A DNA stretch of 25,385 bases from BMS3ABIN04 sp964553325 (GTDB lineage: Bacteria > Bacteroidota > Ignavibacteria > Ignavibacteriales > Melioribacteraceae). The DNA lies in the NCBI GenBank assembly GCA_964553325.1, contig CAZKKI010000077.1, forward strand, positions 1-25,385, in the 5' to 3' direction. Positions 6,750 to 14,973 of the stretch are shown piece after piece (the first letter of the stretch is position 1; each line of letters starts with the position of its first letter). The position numbers and the translations under genes are program-made. The notes beneath the pieces are model-generated. The model searched no databases, was not told where the DNA came from, and saw only the letters and a list, made by a program, of their open reading frames with translations.

Positions 6750-8441
6750 ATGTCGGTTGAAATGCATGTACTAAAACTTTCTTCACATGTCGAAAAAGAA
6801 ATTACTGCGGGTGTGCCGGCTAAAAAAAAACCGGCGGTACACAAAATATATTTAACTCTTCCGCGCAAAACTTCCAAAGTACAATTCGATATTTTCGACT
6901 ATGAAATGTTGTTTAACGATGAAGCTACCAAAGCTTTGTTGCGCGAGGGGAAAACCATAGGATGCTTTTACATCGAATCGCCGGGGATGCGATCGTTACT
7001 AAAAAAACTTTCGTGCGACACTTTCGAGATGCTTACGGCGGCAAGTTCGGTTATTCGTCCCGGTGTGGCGGAAAGCGGAATGATGCAAGAGTTTATTGTG
7101 CGCCACAAAAATCCCGCCCGTCGCAAATATTTAATTCCCGAAATGGAAAAATATTTGGGCGAAACTTACGGTGTGATGATTTACCAGGAAGATGTAATCA
7201 AAATAGCCCACCATGTTGCCGGACTTACACTCGAAGAAGCGGATTTACTCCGCCGTGCGATGAGCGGCAAAATGAGATCGCACAAAGCAATGGAGCGAAT
7301 AAAAAATAAGTTTTATGCTTCGTGCAAGAACAAAGGACTTTCCCAAACGATTACAAACAAACTTTGGAACCAAATCGAATCGTTTGCGGGTTATGCGTTT
7401 TGTAAGGCTCATAGCGCTTCGTTTGCATTGCTTTCGTTTCAAGTCGCATATCTTAAAGCTCACCATCCCGCCGAGTTTATGGCAAGTGTGTTAAATAACG
7501 GCGGCGGATATTATTCCGCTGCGGTTTATATTCAAGAGGCTAAAAGAATGGGCTTGACAATACTTCTGCCTTCGGTGAACGAAAGCGAATACGAGTACCG
7601 CGGGCAAGGAAACACAATTCGCATGGGTTTTATGGCAATCAAAAATTTGTCGGGAAAATCAATCGACAAAATTATAAACGAAAGAAAAATACACGGCAAG
7701 TATGTTTCGTTGGCCGATTTTCTTGTGCGAACAAAATCCGGTTACGAAGAAACGGCGCTGTTGATTAAATGCGGAGCAATGGATTGCTTCGGGAAAACAC
7801 GACCGGCATTAATGAGATTGTTGGATATTTATTTCCGGCACAGAAAAATTCTTGAAGAAAATACCTTGACCCTTTTCGCAAACGCTTCGTTTAAATTGGA
7901 ACGGGAAGTGCAAACACTTAAGCAATATAGCATCGAGGAAATATGTTCGATTGAATATGAAACGTTCGGTTATATGGTCAGCCGTCATCCTCTTGAGTTT
8001 TTCAAAGAAGTGCTTGCCCGCAAAGATATTGTGGCCGCAAGAGACATGAGAAAATTCCACAACAAAAAAATCAAAATGATTGGATGGTTAATGACATCGA
8101 AAAGGATTAAAACACGCAAGGGTGAGATAATGAAATTTCTATCGCTTGAAGATTTAACCGGAACATTCGAAGCCGTATTGTTTCCCCAAGCGTACGAGAA
8201 ATATGCGGAACTTACATTTTCAATGGGACCTTATCTTTTGGAGGGTAAGATCGAGGAAGAAAATTCCGATAATATTATTGTGGAGGAATTAACGATTTTG
8301 TCTTCCGTTAAAGTTAAAGCGTTACTTCAAAAAGATAGCGCGGAAAATCGGTATTACGGCGATGTGGAAAAAGTAAACGAAGAAGAATTCCGCTTGGTGG
8401 AAATTTTAAATAGACCGCAATTGTTAAAAGCTTATGTATAG
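6750..8441 (+). CDS. dnaE: N-terminally truncated DNA polymerase III alpha subunit (DnaE/DnaE2-like) without PHP and palm domains
   Basis: The 563 residues match only the second half of DnaE. Fingers segments are clear: IGCFYIESPGM (70-80), IRPGVAESGMM (102-112), TYGVMIYQEDVIKIA (139-153), RRAMSGKM (168-175) and FAGYAFCKAHSASFALLSF (212-230). An HhH-like stretch follows (about 290-330), then TLTLF (372-376) at the place of the beta-clamp motif, FGYMVSRHPLEFF (406-418) and an OB fold (about 440-515). The tau-binding tail is absent. The PHP domain, the thumb and the palm with the catalytic aspartates, roughly 450 residues, are missing, and a stop codon inside the upstream palindrome excludes an in-frame extension. 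The wording IRPGVAESGMM resembles the short (about 1000-residue) Bacteroidota-type second DnaE used with Y-family polymerases. It cannot polymerise alone. It could be a decaying remnant, although the frame is fully open, or a clamp and DNA-binding accessory. No ribosome binding site precedes ATG 6750; ATG 6762 is an alternative. Confidence 0.85.
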   Translation: MSVEMHVLKLSSHVEKEITAGVPAKKKPAVHKIYLTLPRKTSKVQFDIFDYEMLFNDEATKALLREGKTIGCFYIESPGMRSLLKKLSCDTFEMLTAASSVIRPGVAESGMMQEFIVRHKNPARRKYLIPEMEKYLGETYGVMIYQEDVIKIAHHVAGLTLEEADLLRRAMSGKMRSHKAMERIKNKFYASCKNKGLSQTITNKLWNQIESFAGYAFCKAHSASFALLSFQVAYLKAHHPAEFMASVLNNGGGYYSAAVYIQEAKRMGLTILLPSVNESEYEYRGQGNTIRMGFMAIKNLSGKSIDKIINERKIHGKYVSLADFLVRTKSGYEETALLIKCGAMDCFGKTRPALMRLLDIYFRHRKILEENTLTLFANASFKLEREVQTLKQYSIEEICSIEYETFGYMVSRHPLEFFKEVLARKDIVAARDMRKFHNKKIKMIGWLMTSKRIKTRKGEIMKFLSLEDLTGTFEAVLFPQAYEKYAELTFSMGPYLLEGKIEEENSDNIIVEELTILSSVKVKALLQKDSAENRYYGDVEKVNEEEFRLVEILNRPQLLKAYV

Positions 8442-8572
8442 AAAAGTAATGCAAATGGTGACAAATGTCGTAAAAATCCTATTTTTATTTATTATTATAT
8501 TTTTTATTTTACACTTCAATATTCTCATCTAAACGGTTTTGCGATGGGGAATGCAATAACTTGGGAGGAAAA

Positions 8573-10117
8573 ATGAAAATTAAATTCATGTACATAAGCG
8601 TTCTGTTAGCAATTTTGATGATTGCGAATGTGAGTGCCCAGAAGGTTTATAAGACCGATTGGTATGTGGGAGCCGGCGGAATTTATCCCCGCTATATGAG
8701 TATTACTTCCACGTCAATTGCCGATCATGCCAACTACGGCGGATTTCTTACACTGGGCTACAATGTAACGGAACATATAGGTTTCAGAGTATCGCCGTAC
8801 TTTGTTTCGCTCGATTCGTATTACTTCAAAAATCATCAGGAAGTGCATAACAGGGTAAACATGGGTACGGTAAATATTGAAGCTGTTTACAATATTTTAC
8901 CATGCGAAATTATATCACCTTACCTTATGGTCGGCTGGGGATTTGCAATTTATAAGGGTGACAATCCGTACAGTAAAGACCTTGAAGGACAAAAAGACGG
9001 TTACCAGCTTGAATTGGGCGCTGGCGGTGAATTCAAGTTTTGGGATGATTTCAGCGTTAATGCCGAATTTAATTACGTTACTGCATCGAACAATAGAATC
9101 GACGGTAATTGGAGCTTGAACGAACAGAAGGGTTTACTTTACAGCAACGGCGATTCGTATATGAATGCACGCGTCGGTATAATGTGGTATTTTGAAAGGG
9201 GAGAAAAATCTCATATTTGTGAAGCACCCGGCATAAAAGAAATAATTAAAGAAGTTCCGGTTGAAGTTGAAAAAATAGTAGTTGATACGGTTTATATTGA
9301 AAAGAAAGTGGAAGAATCGATCGCTCGAAAACAATCTTTTATTTTTCCTGGTGTTAATTTCGAATTTGATAGCGACCGCCTGACTCCGGGAGCAAAAGTC
9401 ATTCTTAGCAGTGTTGCCGCAACTTTACTCAAATATCCCGACACGTATATTCGTGTTGAGGGTCATACCGATAGCATTGGCAATGATATGTATAACCAAG
9501 AACTTTCCACTAAAAGAGCTATTGCGGTTAAAAATTTCTTGGTTAATAAAGGTATTAATCCGGATAGATTAATTGCGGTTGGATTTGGTGAGACCAGACC
9601 TATAGCGGATAACGGAACCAAAGAAGGCAGGGCAATGAACAGACGTATAGAATTTGTAGTGTTGGAAGCTCCTCCTACACCGGAAGAGCAAGGAAAAGTT
9701 GAACTTAAACCTGCCAAATCTTCGCTTATTGGTTTTGCGGGGCGGCAAAAAGCCTTAGAAAAGTTGTTTGTTGAAAACGGTCAATTTGTACTGGAAGGAG
9801 TTGTTTTTGAATTCGATAGCGATAAATTAACGGATAGCGCCAAAGTTGTTTTAGATGATGTTGCTACAGTTTTACAAAAACATTCCGGTATAAAAGTGGA
9901 AGTACTCGGTTACACCGACAGTTTGGGAGATGATCAATATAATCTTGATCTATCCCAACGAAGAGTAGATTCCGTGATAAAATATCTTGTCTCGAAAGGA
10001 ATTAATCCTGCACGTTTGGTAGGAAAAGGAATGGGTGAGGCAAATCCGATCGGAGATAACAGAACAAGAAAAGGCAGGGCTTTGAATAGACGGATTGAAT
10101 TCAGAATTATTAATTAA
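8573..10117 (+). CDS. OmpA-family outer-membrane protein with two tandem OmpA C-terminal domains
   Basis: This 514-residue envelope protein has a signal peptide at 1-23 (ending NVSAQ) and an N-terminal 8-strand-type beta-barrel to about residue 207, with alternating aromatic strands ending VGIMWYF. A short linker rich in K, E and V (221-250) leads to two OmpA_C domains at about 256-363 and 405-514. Each keeps the peptidoglycan-binding Asp and Arg: D300/R315 (GHTDSIG, LSTKRA) and D449/R464 (GYTDSLG, LSQRRV). One such domain is the norm. The likely role is tethering the outer membrane to the cell wall. The start is ATG 8573, preceded by GGGAGGA at 8563-8569; the earlier TTG at 8561 lies ahead of that site. 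A rho-independent terminator follows at once, so it is probably monocistronic. Confidence 0.93.
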   Translation: MKIKFMYISVLLAILMIANVSAQKVYKTDWYVGAGGIYPRYMSITSTSIADHANYGGFLTLGYNVTEHIGFRVSPYFVSLDSYYFKNHQEVHNRVNMGTVNIEAVYNILPCEIISPYLMVGWGFAIYKGDNPYSKDLEGQKDGYQLELGAGGEFKFWDDFSVNAEFNYVTASNNRIDGNWSLNEQKGLLYSNGDSYMNARVGIMWYFERGEKSHICEAPGIKEIIKEVPVEVEKIVVDTVYIEKKVEESIARKQSFIFPGVNFEFDSDRLTPGAKVILSSVAATLLKYPDTYIRVEGHTDSIGNDMYNQELSTKRAIAVKNFLVNKGINPDRLIAVGFGETRPIADNGTKEGRAMNRRIEFVVLEAPPTPEEQGKVELKPAKSSLIGFAGRQKALEKLFVENGQFVLEGVVFEFDSDKLTDSAKVVLDDVATVLQKHSGIKVEVLGYTDSLGDDQYNLDLSQRRVDSVIKYLVSKGINPARLVGKGMGEANPIGDNRTRKGRALNRRIEFRIIN

Positions 10118-10140
10118 AAAAAGATAATTTTAAATTCTCA

Positions 10141-10179
10141 AAGCCGTTTGATTTTTATATCAAGCGGCTTTTTTATTTT
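10141..10179 (+). terminator. Rho-independent terminator of the OmpA-family gene
   Basis: AAGCCGTTTGAT (10141-10152) pairs with ATCAAGCGGCTT (10159-10170) with a single G-U pair across a 6-base loop, followed by TTTTATTTT. It begins 23 bp after the OmpA stop codon. Confidence 0.92.
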
Positions 10180-10367
10180 GTCGTTACATTTTTCACCTTC
10201 CCGAATTTATGAAAATAAAAACATTTAGCTAATACAAAATGATTAACTCAAACCTGAGTTCAAATTGCAGATTATTTGGAAAATTTTTTAGGGCAGTAAC
10301 TAATGAATTGCCTGCAAAACTTAGGGCAAGGAAACGGATAAGATTATTGAAGTGAAAAGAGAATTAG

Positions 10368-10442
10368 TCGGGGTGATAGGATTCGAACCTACGACCTCTT
10401 CGTCCCGAACGAAGCGCGCTAGCCGGGCTGCGCCACACCCCG
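10368..10442 (-). tRNA. tRNA-Pro (anticodon CGG)
   Basis: On the minus strand the 75-nt sequence folds into a full cloverleaf. The acceptor arm pairs CGGGGTG with CACCCCG, the D stem is GCGC/GCGC, and the anticodon stem CTTCG/CGAAG closes the loop TTCGGGA, giving anticodon CGG at 10405-10407. The variable loop is AGGTC and the T arm is GTAGG-TTCGAAT-CCTAT. The discriminator base is A, and the 3' CCA is not encoded. No other tRNA is next to it. Confidence 0.96.
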
Positions 10443-10862
10443 AAAATTTGAGATTACAAAAGTATAATAGATTAACGAATATTGCAAATTTTTAATATTT
10501 TGTACAAAATATTAAATCGAAAGTTTCTGAGGGAAATTTTAGCTTGTTAATAATTTAATTATCAGATGAACCAAAATAATCAAATATAAACCGTTGAAAA
10601 TTATTTTGAGTAAATTTGTGGGGTGTTGTACTTTGGAATTTAAGTAGGAAAAAATTACAATTATTCTTGGAATTATTGACTTGGGTTTATAATTCCTATT
10701 AATTTTCGAGTAATTATTTTCCAAAATTATAAGCCGTCTGTTAGAAAATGCCTTAACTTAATATATTTTAGTGAGTTATGCAAGGCTTTTAATAAAATAC
10801 TTTATATAATTCCATAAATTCCTTATAATTGGTATGCAAATTTTCTTAAAATGGATTAGTTT
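10443..10862. other. AT-rich intergenic region upstream of galE
   Basis: About 420 bp separate the tRNA-Pro from galE. It is strongly AT-rich with stops in all frames and no recognisable gene remnant. The only candidates seen are TATAAT hexamers near 10688, 10805 and 10824; the last has a weak -35 at proper spacing. It presumably holds both the tRNA promoter and the galE operon promoter. Confidence 0.6.
10801..10829 (+). promoter_or_regulatory. Candidate promoter of the galE-rfbC-ugd operon
   Basis: TTTATA (10801-10806) and a consensus TATAAT (10824-10829) are 17 bp apart, predicting a start near 10836 and a leader of about 27 nt before galE. The -35 matches only four of six consensus bases, and TATAAT is easy to find by chance in AT-rich DNA. 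Confidence 0.35.
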
Positions 10863-11837
10863 ATGAATGTTCTTGTAACCGGAGGTGCCGGATATATCGG
10901 CTCTCACTTTGTAAAGTTCCTTATAAGCAAAAATGAAAATGTAACTGTAATAGATAATCTCAGCAGGGGTCACGCCGAAGCAATACCACCGACAGTCGAT
11001 TTCCGAAAAGTCGATTTACTCGATTATGAAAAATTGCAACGTCAATTTTCGGAAAAACATTTCGATGCTGTTGTTCACTTTGCTGCATTCGCATACGTCG
11101 GTGAGTCTGTTGAAAATCCCGCTCTGTACTACACCAATAATGTTGTAGGTAGTCTTAATCTGATAAAAGCGGCAGTAAAAAGCGGTGTAAAAAAAATGAT
11201 TTTTTCTTCTACCTGTTCGGTTTACGGTAATCCGCTTTCAGTCCCAATTTCCGAAGAGGAATCGACTAAACCTATAAACCCTTATGCTGAATCAAAATTA
11301 GTCATTGAAAAAATTTTAAGGGATTTTGAGACAGCTTACGGACTTCATTACATTGCTTTACGATATTTTAATGCCGCGGGTGCCGATCCGGAAGGAGAAA
11401 TTGGAGAGAGTCACGATCCCGAACCACACTTGATCCCTCTGGTTTTGCAAACCGCTTTGGGTAAAAGAGAAAAGATTTATATTTTCGGGGATGATTATGA
11501 TACACCCGATGGAACTTGCATAAGAGACTATATTCATGTAAACGATTTAGCAAATGCACATTATCTTGCACTCGAGTATTTATCTGCTAACGAAAAATCG
11601 GATGTGTTTAATTTGGGAACCGGTACGGGAAATTCCGTTAAAGAAATTATCGATACCGCAATGAAAGTAACCGGAAAAAAAATCAATTCGGAAATTACCG
11701 GAAGACGAGCCGGAGACCCTGCGGTGCTTGTTGCGGATAATTCCAAAGCAAAAAAGATATTGGGTTGGCAACCGGAAATAAATTTGGAAGAAATTATTTC
11801 TACTGCGTATAATTGGCATAAAAATCCTAAATTTTAA
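10863..11837 (+). CDS. galE: UDP-glucose 4-epimerase
   Basis: GalE interconverts UDP-glucose and UDP-galactose with tightly bound NAD, supplying galactose for LPS or capsule. The 324-residue extended short-chain dehydrogenase has the Rossmann motif GGAGYIG (7-13), the VIDNLSRGH segment (29-37) that binds the NAD ribose, catalytic S/T in FSSTCSVYG (114-122) and the Y141-x-x-x-K145 pair (YAESK). The C-terminal substrate region includes RYFNAAGADPEGEIGE and GTCIRDYIHVNDL, both typical of GalE rather than other sugar epimerases. It opens a three-gene plus-strand operon with rfbC 9 bp downstream and ugd after that. Confidence 0.96.
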   Translation: MNVLVTGGAGYIGSHFVKFLISKNENVTVIDNLSRGHAEAIPPTVDFRKVDLLDYEKLQRQFSEKHFDAVVHFAAFAYVGESVENPALYYTNNVVGSLNLIKAAVKSGVKKMIFSSTCSVYGNPLSVPISEEESTKPINPYAESKLVIEKILRDFETAYGLHYIALRYFNAAGADPEGEIGESHDPEPHLIPLVLQTALGKREKIYIFGDDYDTPDGTCIRDYIHVNDLANAHYLALEYLSANEKSDVFNLGTGTGNSVKEIIDTAMKVTGKKINSEITGRRAGDPAVLVADNSKAKKILGWQPEINLEEIISTAYNWHKNPKF

Positions 11838-11846
11838 GAGGTATTT

Positions 11847-12401
11847 TTGAAAGTCAGTCATCCCGAATTGAAAGGATTAATTGTTTTCGAACCCGATGTT
11901 TTCGGAGACGAGCGCGGATATTTTTTGGAATCCTTTAATGAAAAAAGATACGTTGAAACGGGATTGAAAGCAAAGTTCGTACAAGATAATATTTCGAAAT
12001 CGAAGTACGGAACCATACGCGGATTGCATTACCAAATCGGCGAATATGCTCAAGGCAAACTATGTCAAGTAATTTTCGGAAAGGTTTTGGATGTTGCCGT
12101 GGATATCAGATTCGGTTCCCCGACATTTGGCAAGTATTTTGCAGTGGAATTATCGGAAGAAAATCATAAGCAATTATGGATACCGCCGGGTTTTGCCCAC
12201 GGCTTTTCGGTGTTATCGGAAATAGCGATATTTCATTATAAATGCTCGAATTTTTATAGTAAGGAACATGAAAGAGCGATACGGTTTGATGACCCCGACT
12301 TAAACATAAACTGGAAAATAAATAATCCGATAGTATCGGAAAAAGATTTGAAAGCAAATTATTTCAAAAACATAGAAAAAGATTTTAGTTACGAATCTTA
12401 A
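11847..12401 (+). CDS. rfbC: dTDP-4-dehydrorhamnose 3,5-epimerase (RmlC)
   Basis: RmlC epimerises C3 and C5 of dTDP-4-keto-6-deoxyglucose, the third step of dTDP-L-rhamnose synthesis. The 184-residue cupin has the family's DERGYFLESF segment (21-30), catalytic His61 in RGLHYQ, the LWIPPGFAHGF core (110-120) and the KCSNFYSKEHE stretch (132-142) that carries the conserved catalytic tyrosine. It ends in the usual D-L-x-I-x-W and SEKD motifs. The start is TTG at 11847, with AAGAGG at 11835-11840 as ribosome binding site. It sits 9 bp behind galE. The following enzyme of the pathway, rfbD, is found 3.4 kb away on the other side of bshA; rfbA and rfbB are not visible. Confidence 0.95.
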   Translation: MKVSHPELKGLIVFEPDVFGDERGYFLESFNEKRYVETGLKAKFVQDNISKSKYGTIRGLHYQIGEYAQGKLCQVIFGKVLDVAVDIRFGSPTFGKYFAVELSEENHKQLWIPPGFAHGFSVLSEIAIFHYKCSNFYSKEHERAIRFDDPDLNINWKINNPIVSEKDLKANYFKNIEKDFSYES

Positions 12402-12417
12402 AAAATAGGAGGATTTA

Positions 12418-13764
12418 ATGAAGTTAGCTGTAATCGGAACAGGTTACGTTGGATTGGTTACCGGAACTTGTTTTGCCGAAGTTGGTAACGAGGTTATTTG
12501 TGTAGATAACGATCCGAAAAAGTTGCAAAAACTTAAAGATGCCGAAGTTCCTATATATGAACCGGGATTGGATTTATTGTTTTACAGAAACATAGCTAAA
12601 AAGCGATTGAACTTTACGGACGATTTGAAAAGCGCGGTAAAAAATTCCGAAATTATTTTTCTTTGCTTGCCTACTCCTCAAGGTGAAGACGGTTCTGCCG
12701 ACCTGAAATACGTTTATAACACTGCGCACGATATCGGCAAGATTCTGCAAGAGGAAGGTGACAACGATTTCAAGATAATTGTGAATAAAAGTACGGTGCC
12801 GGTGGGAACGGCTCAAAAAGTTACCGAAATTATGGAAAGTTACAATTTGAAGAACTTCGAAGTTGTTTCGAACCCGGAATTTTTACGCGAAGGTTTTGCA
12901 GTGGAAGATTTTATGAAACCCGATAGAATTATAATCGGTGCAAGATCTCCCGAAGTGATGAAAAAGATGAAAATGCTTTACGAAACTTTCGTTCGTCAAG
13001 GCAATCCGATTATTGAAATGAATCCCGAAAGTGCGGAAGTAACAAAATATGCCGCAAATTCATATCTGGCTATGCGAATTACTTTCATGAACGAACTTGC
13101 AAACTTCTGTGAAACCGTTGGTGCTAACGTTGACCTTGTAAGGAAAGGCATGGGAGCCGATGAAAGAATCGGTAAACGGTTCCTTTTTCCTGGTATCGGA
13201 TATGGCGGCTCTTGTTTCCCAAAGGATGTGAATGCATTGTACAAAACTTCACTTGAACATAATTCCGAGATGAAATTATTGAAGTTGGTTGATCAGATTA
13301 ACAAAAATCAAAAGCTTGTGTTGGTCGGTAAAGCACTTAAACATTTCAACAACGATATTAAGGGTAAAACATTCGCTCTTTGGGGTTTGGCTTTCAAACC
13401 GAATACGGACGATATGCGCGAAGCTCCCTCAATCTCAATCGTTAACGAATTGCTTAAGCTCGGTGCAAAAGTGAAAGCGTACGACCCGGCAGCGATGGAA
13501 AATGCCAAATATTATTTTCAAGATAGAATCGAATACTCCGAAAACGAATTTGAAGCGATTAAGGATGCCGATGCTTTATTCTTGGTAACCGAGTGGAACG
13601 AATTCAGAAATCCGGATTTATTCGAGATGAAAAAATTAATGAAACAACCGGTGATATTCGACGGGCGAAATCTTTTCCACAGAAGAAAAACGAGAGAAGC
13701 CGGGTTCATTCATTACAGCATAGGAAAAACACCTGTTTTTCCTGATGAAAATAATCAACAATAA
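12418..13764 (+). CDS. ugd: UDP-glucose 6-dehydrogenase
   Basis: Ugd oxidises UDP-glucose twice to UDP-glucuronate with two NAD, feeding surface polysaccharide synthesis. The 448-residue protein has the N-terminal Rossmann motif GTGYVGLVTG (7-16), NKSTVPVGT (123-131), NPEFLREG (152-159), the central helix that starts near 208, the catalytic thiol Cys266 in GIGYGGSCFPKD and a C-terminal domain with LWGLAFKPNTDDMREAPS. Length is standard. The start has a strong AGGAGG ribosome binding site, 16 bp after rfbC. Together with GalE it would supply galactose and glucuronate donors from one UDP-glucose pool. Its stop lies 4 bp from the stop of the convergent bshA. Confidence 0.95.
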   Translation: MKLAVIGTGYVGLVTGTCFAEVGNEVICVDNDPKKLQKLKDAEVPIYEPGLDLLFYRNIAKKRLNFTDDLKSAVKNSEIIFLCLPTPQGEDGSADLKYVYNTAHDIGKILQEEGDNDFKIIVNKSTVPVGTAQKVTEIMESYNLKNFEVVSNPEFLREGFAVEDFMKPDRIIIGARSPEVMKKMKMLYETFVRQGNPIIEMNPESAEVTKYAANSYLAMRITFMNELANFCETVGANVDLVRKGMGADERIGKRFLFPGIGYGGSCFPKDVNALYKTSLEHNSEMKLLKLVDQINKNQKLVLVGKALKHFNNDIKGKTFALWGLAFKPNTDDMREAPSISIVNELLKLGAKVKAYDPAAMENAKYYFQDRIEYSENEFEAIKDADALFLVTEWNEFRNPDLFEMKKLMKQPVIFDGRNLFHRRKTREAGFIHYSIGKTPVFPDENNQQ

Positions 13765-13768
13765 TTTT

Positions 13769-14902
13769 TTAGTTCCCGAGTATCTTCTCGTAATATTCCA
13801 GATACTTGGGAACTATTAATTTTTTATCGAAGACTTGCACCGCACGGTTTCGCGCATTTTCCGAAAACTTTTTATACTTTCTTTCGTTTGTTAATAAATC
13901 CAATGTATATTTTGCCATCCGGTTAACATCGCCGAACTCGGCTATAAATCCGGTTTCGTTATGTTTAACAAGTTCGGGTAAGCCACCTACACTCGAGCTC
14001 ACCACTGGCAAACCGCAAGCCATAGCTTCCAAAGCCGAAAGTCCGAAACTCTCCGACTGGGAAGGCATAATAAACACATCGCCCATTGTTAATAATTCTT
14101 CCAGACCGTCTTGTTTACCGAGAAACATAACATCGTTGTTTAATTTTAGGTCGCGCACCAACCGTTCGCAATCGGAACGGTCGGGACCGTCTCCAATGAG
14201 TAAAAGTTTCACGGGTAATTGTTTTTTAACGATCGATAAAATTTTAATCGTATCACAAACTCGTTTTACGGGTCTGAAGTTGGAAGTATGAATTAAAATT
14301 TTTTCGTTGTTCGATACATAATTCTTCCGCAATTGGTTCCGTTTTTTTTCGTCCGGTTTATACAATTCTGTATCGATGAAATTATAAATTACCTCAATTT
14401 CTTTGTTGATGTTGTAATTAGTTAAAGTTTTTTCTTTTAGAAAACGGGAAACAGCGGTAACGCCGTCGCTGTTTTCAATACTGAATTTAACGAGCGGCAG
14501 AAACGACGGTTCCAAACCGACCAAAGTAATGTCGGTTCCGTGTAAAGTGGTAATTATTTTTACGTCCGCATTGTTTTGTTTTAAAACTTGCTTTGTTAAA
14601 TAAGCGCTTATTGCGTGAGGAATTGCGTAATGTACATGAATGAGATCAAGATTTTCATATTCCATTACTTCCAGCATTTTACTTGTAAGCGAAAGTCCGT
14701 ATAATTGTTGTTCGAAAAGAGGATAACTGCTTGTTTCAACTTCGTGATAATAAACGTTTTTAAAAAAATGCGTTAATCTGTGCGGCATTGCGTAACTGAT
14801 AAAGTGAACGTCATGACCTCTTAAAGCCAGTTCTTTACCGAGTTCGGTTGCAACAACACCGCTTCCGCCGTAAGTAGGGTAACACGTTATACCGATTTTC
14901 AT
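13769..14902 (-). CDS. bshA: N-acetyl-alpha-D-glucosaminyl L-malate synthase (bacillithiol synthesis)
   Basis: BshA transfers GlcNAc from UDP-GlcNAc to L-malate, the first step toward the thiol cofactor bacillithiol. The 377-residue GT4 glycosyltransferase starts with the BshA-specific MKIGITCYPTYGGSGVVATE and has HFISYAMPHRL (33-43), HVHYAIPHA (89-97), HGTD (121-124), the donor-site SNFRPVKR (207-214) and the SESFGLSALEA motif (283-293). These segments separate it from generic GT4 enzymes. bshB and bshC are not in the window. Transcription runs against both neighbouring operons; its start is 71 bp from the divergent PfkB gene, and its last codons contain a hairpin that may serve the opposing ugd operon. 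Confidence 0.93.
   Translation of the reverse strand: MKIGITCYPTYGGSGVVATELGKELALRGHDVHFISYAMPHRLTHFFKNVYYHEVETSSYPLFEQQLYGLSLTSKMLEVMEYENLDLIHVHYAIPHAISAYLTKQVLKQNNADVKIITTLHGTDITLVGLEPSFLPLVKFSIENSDGVTAVSRFLKEKTLTNYNINKEIEVIYNFIDTELYKPDEKKRNQLRKNYVSNNEKILIHTSNFRPVKRVCDTIKILSIVKKQLPVKLLLIGDGPDRSDCERLVRDLKLNNDVMFLGKQDGLEELLTMGDVFIMPSQSESFGLSALEAMACGLPVVSSSVGGLPELVKHNETGFIAEFGDVNRMAKYTLDLLTNERKYKKFSENARNRAVQVFDKKLIVPKYLEYYEKILGN
13771..13825 (+). terminator. Hairpin beyond ugd, inside the bshA 3' coding end
   Basis: AGTTCCCGAGTATCT (13771-13785) and AGATACTTGGGAACT (13800-13814) form a 15-bp stem with one G-U type mismatch and a 14-base loop, followed on the plus strand by ATTAATTTTTTAT. It starts 7 bp after the ugd stop codon and lies wholly within the final bshA codons (LEYYEKILGN region). 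The T tract is offset by about five bases, so termination is probable rather than certain. Confidence 0.6.
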
Positions 14903-14973
14903 TTATTTTAATTTCCTTATTTTTCCATTATTTAAAATTCATCATTAAATTTGATAAAACGACATTTAAATTT

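Noticed and set aside
8458..8485. Promoter GTGACA-N16-TATTTT upstream of the OmpA gene
   Set aside because: The -10 is weak, spacing is short, and the surrounding A/T tracts give several equally good alternatives.
10245..10260. Hairpin AACTCA-N4-TGAGTT downstream of tRNA-Pro as its terminator
   Set aside because: The 6-bp AT-leaning stem lacks a T tract on the minus strand and is over 100 bp from the tRNA end.
10288..10328. Repeated TTAGGGCA near tRNA-Pro as a possible attachment site
   Set aside because: The copies are 8 bp long and 33 bp apart, do not match the tRNA sequence, and have no integrase nearby.
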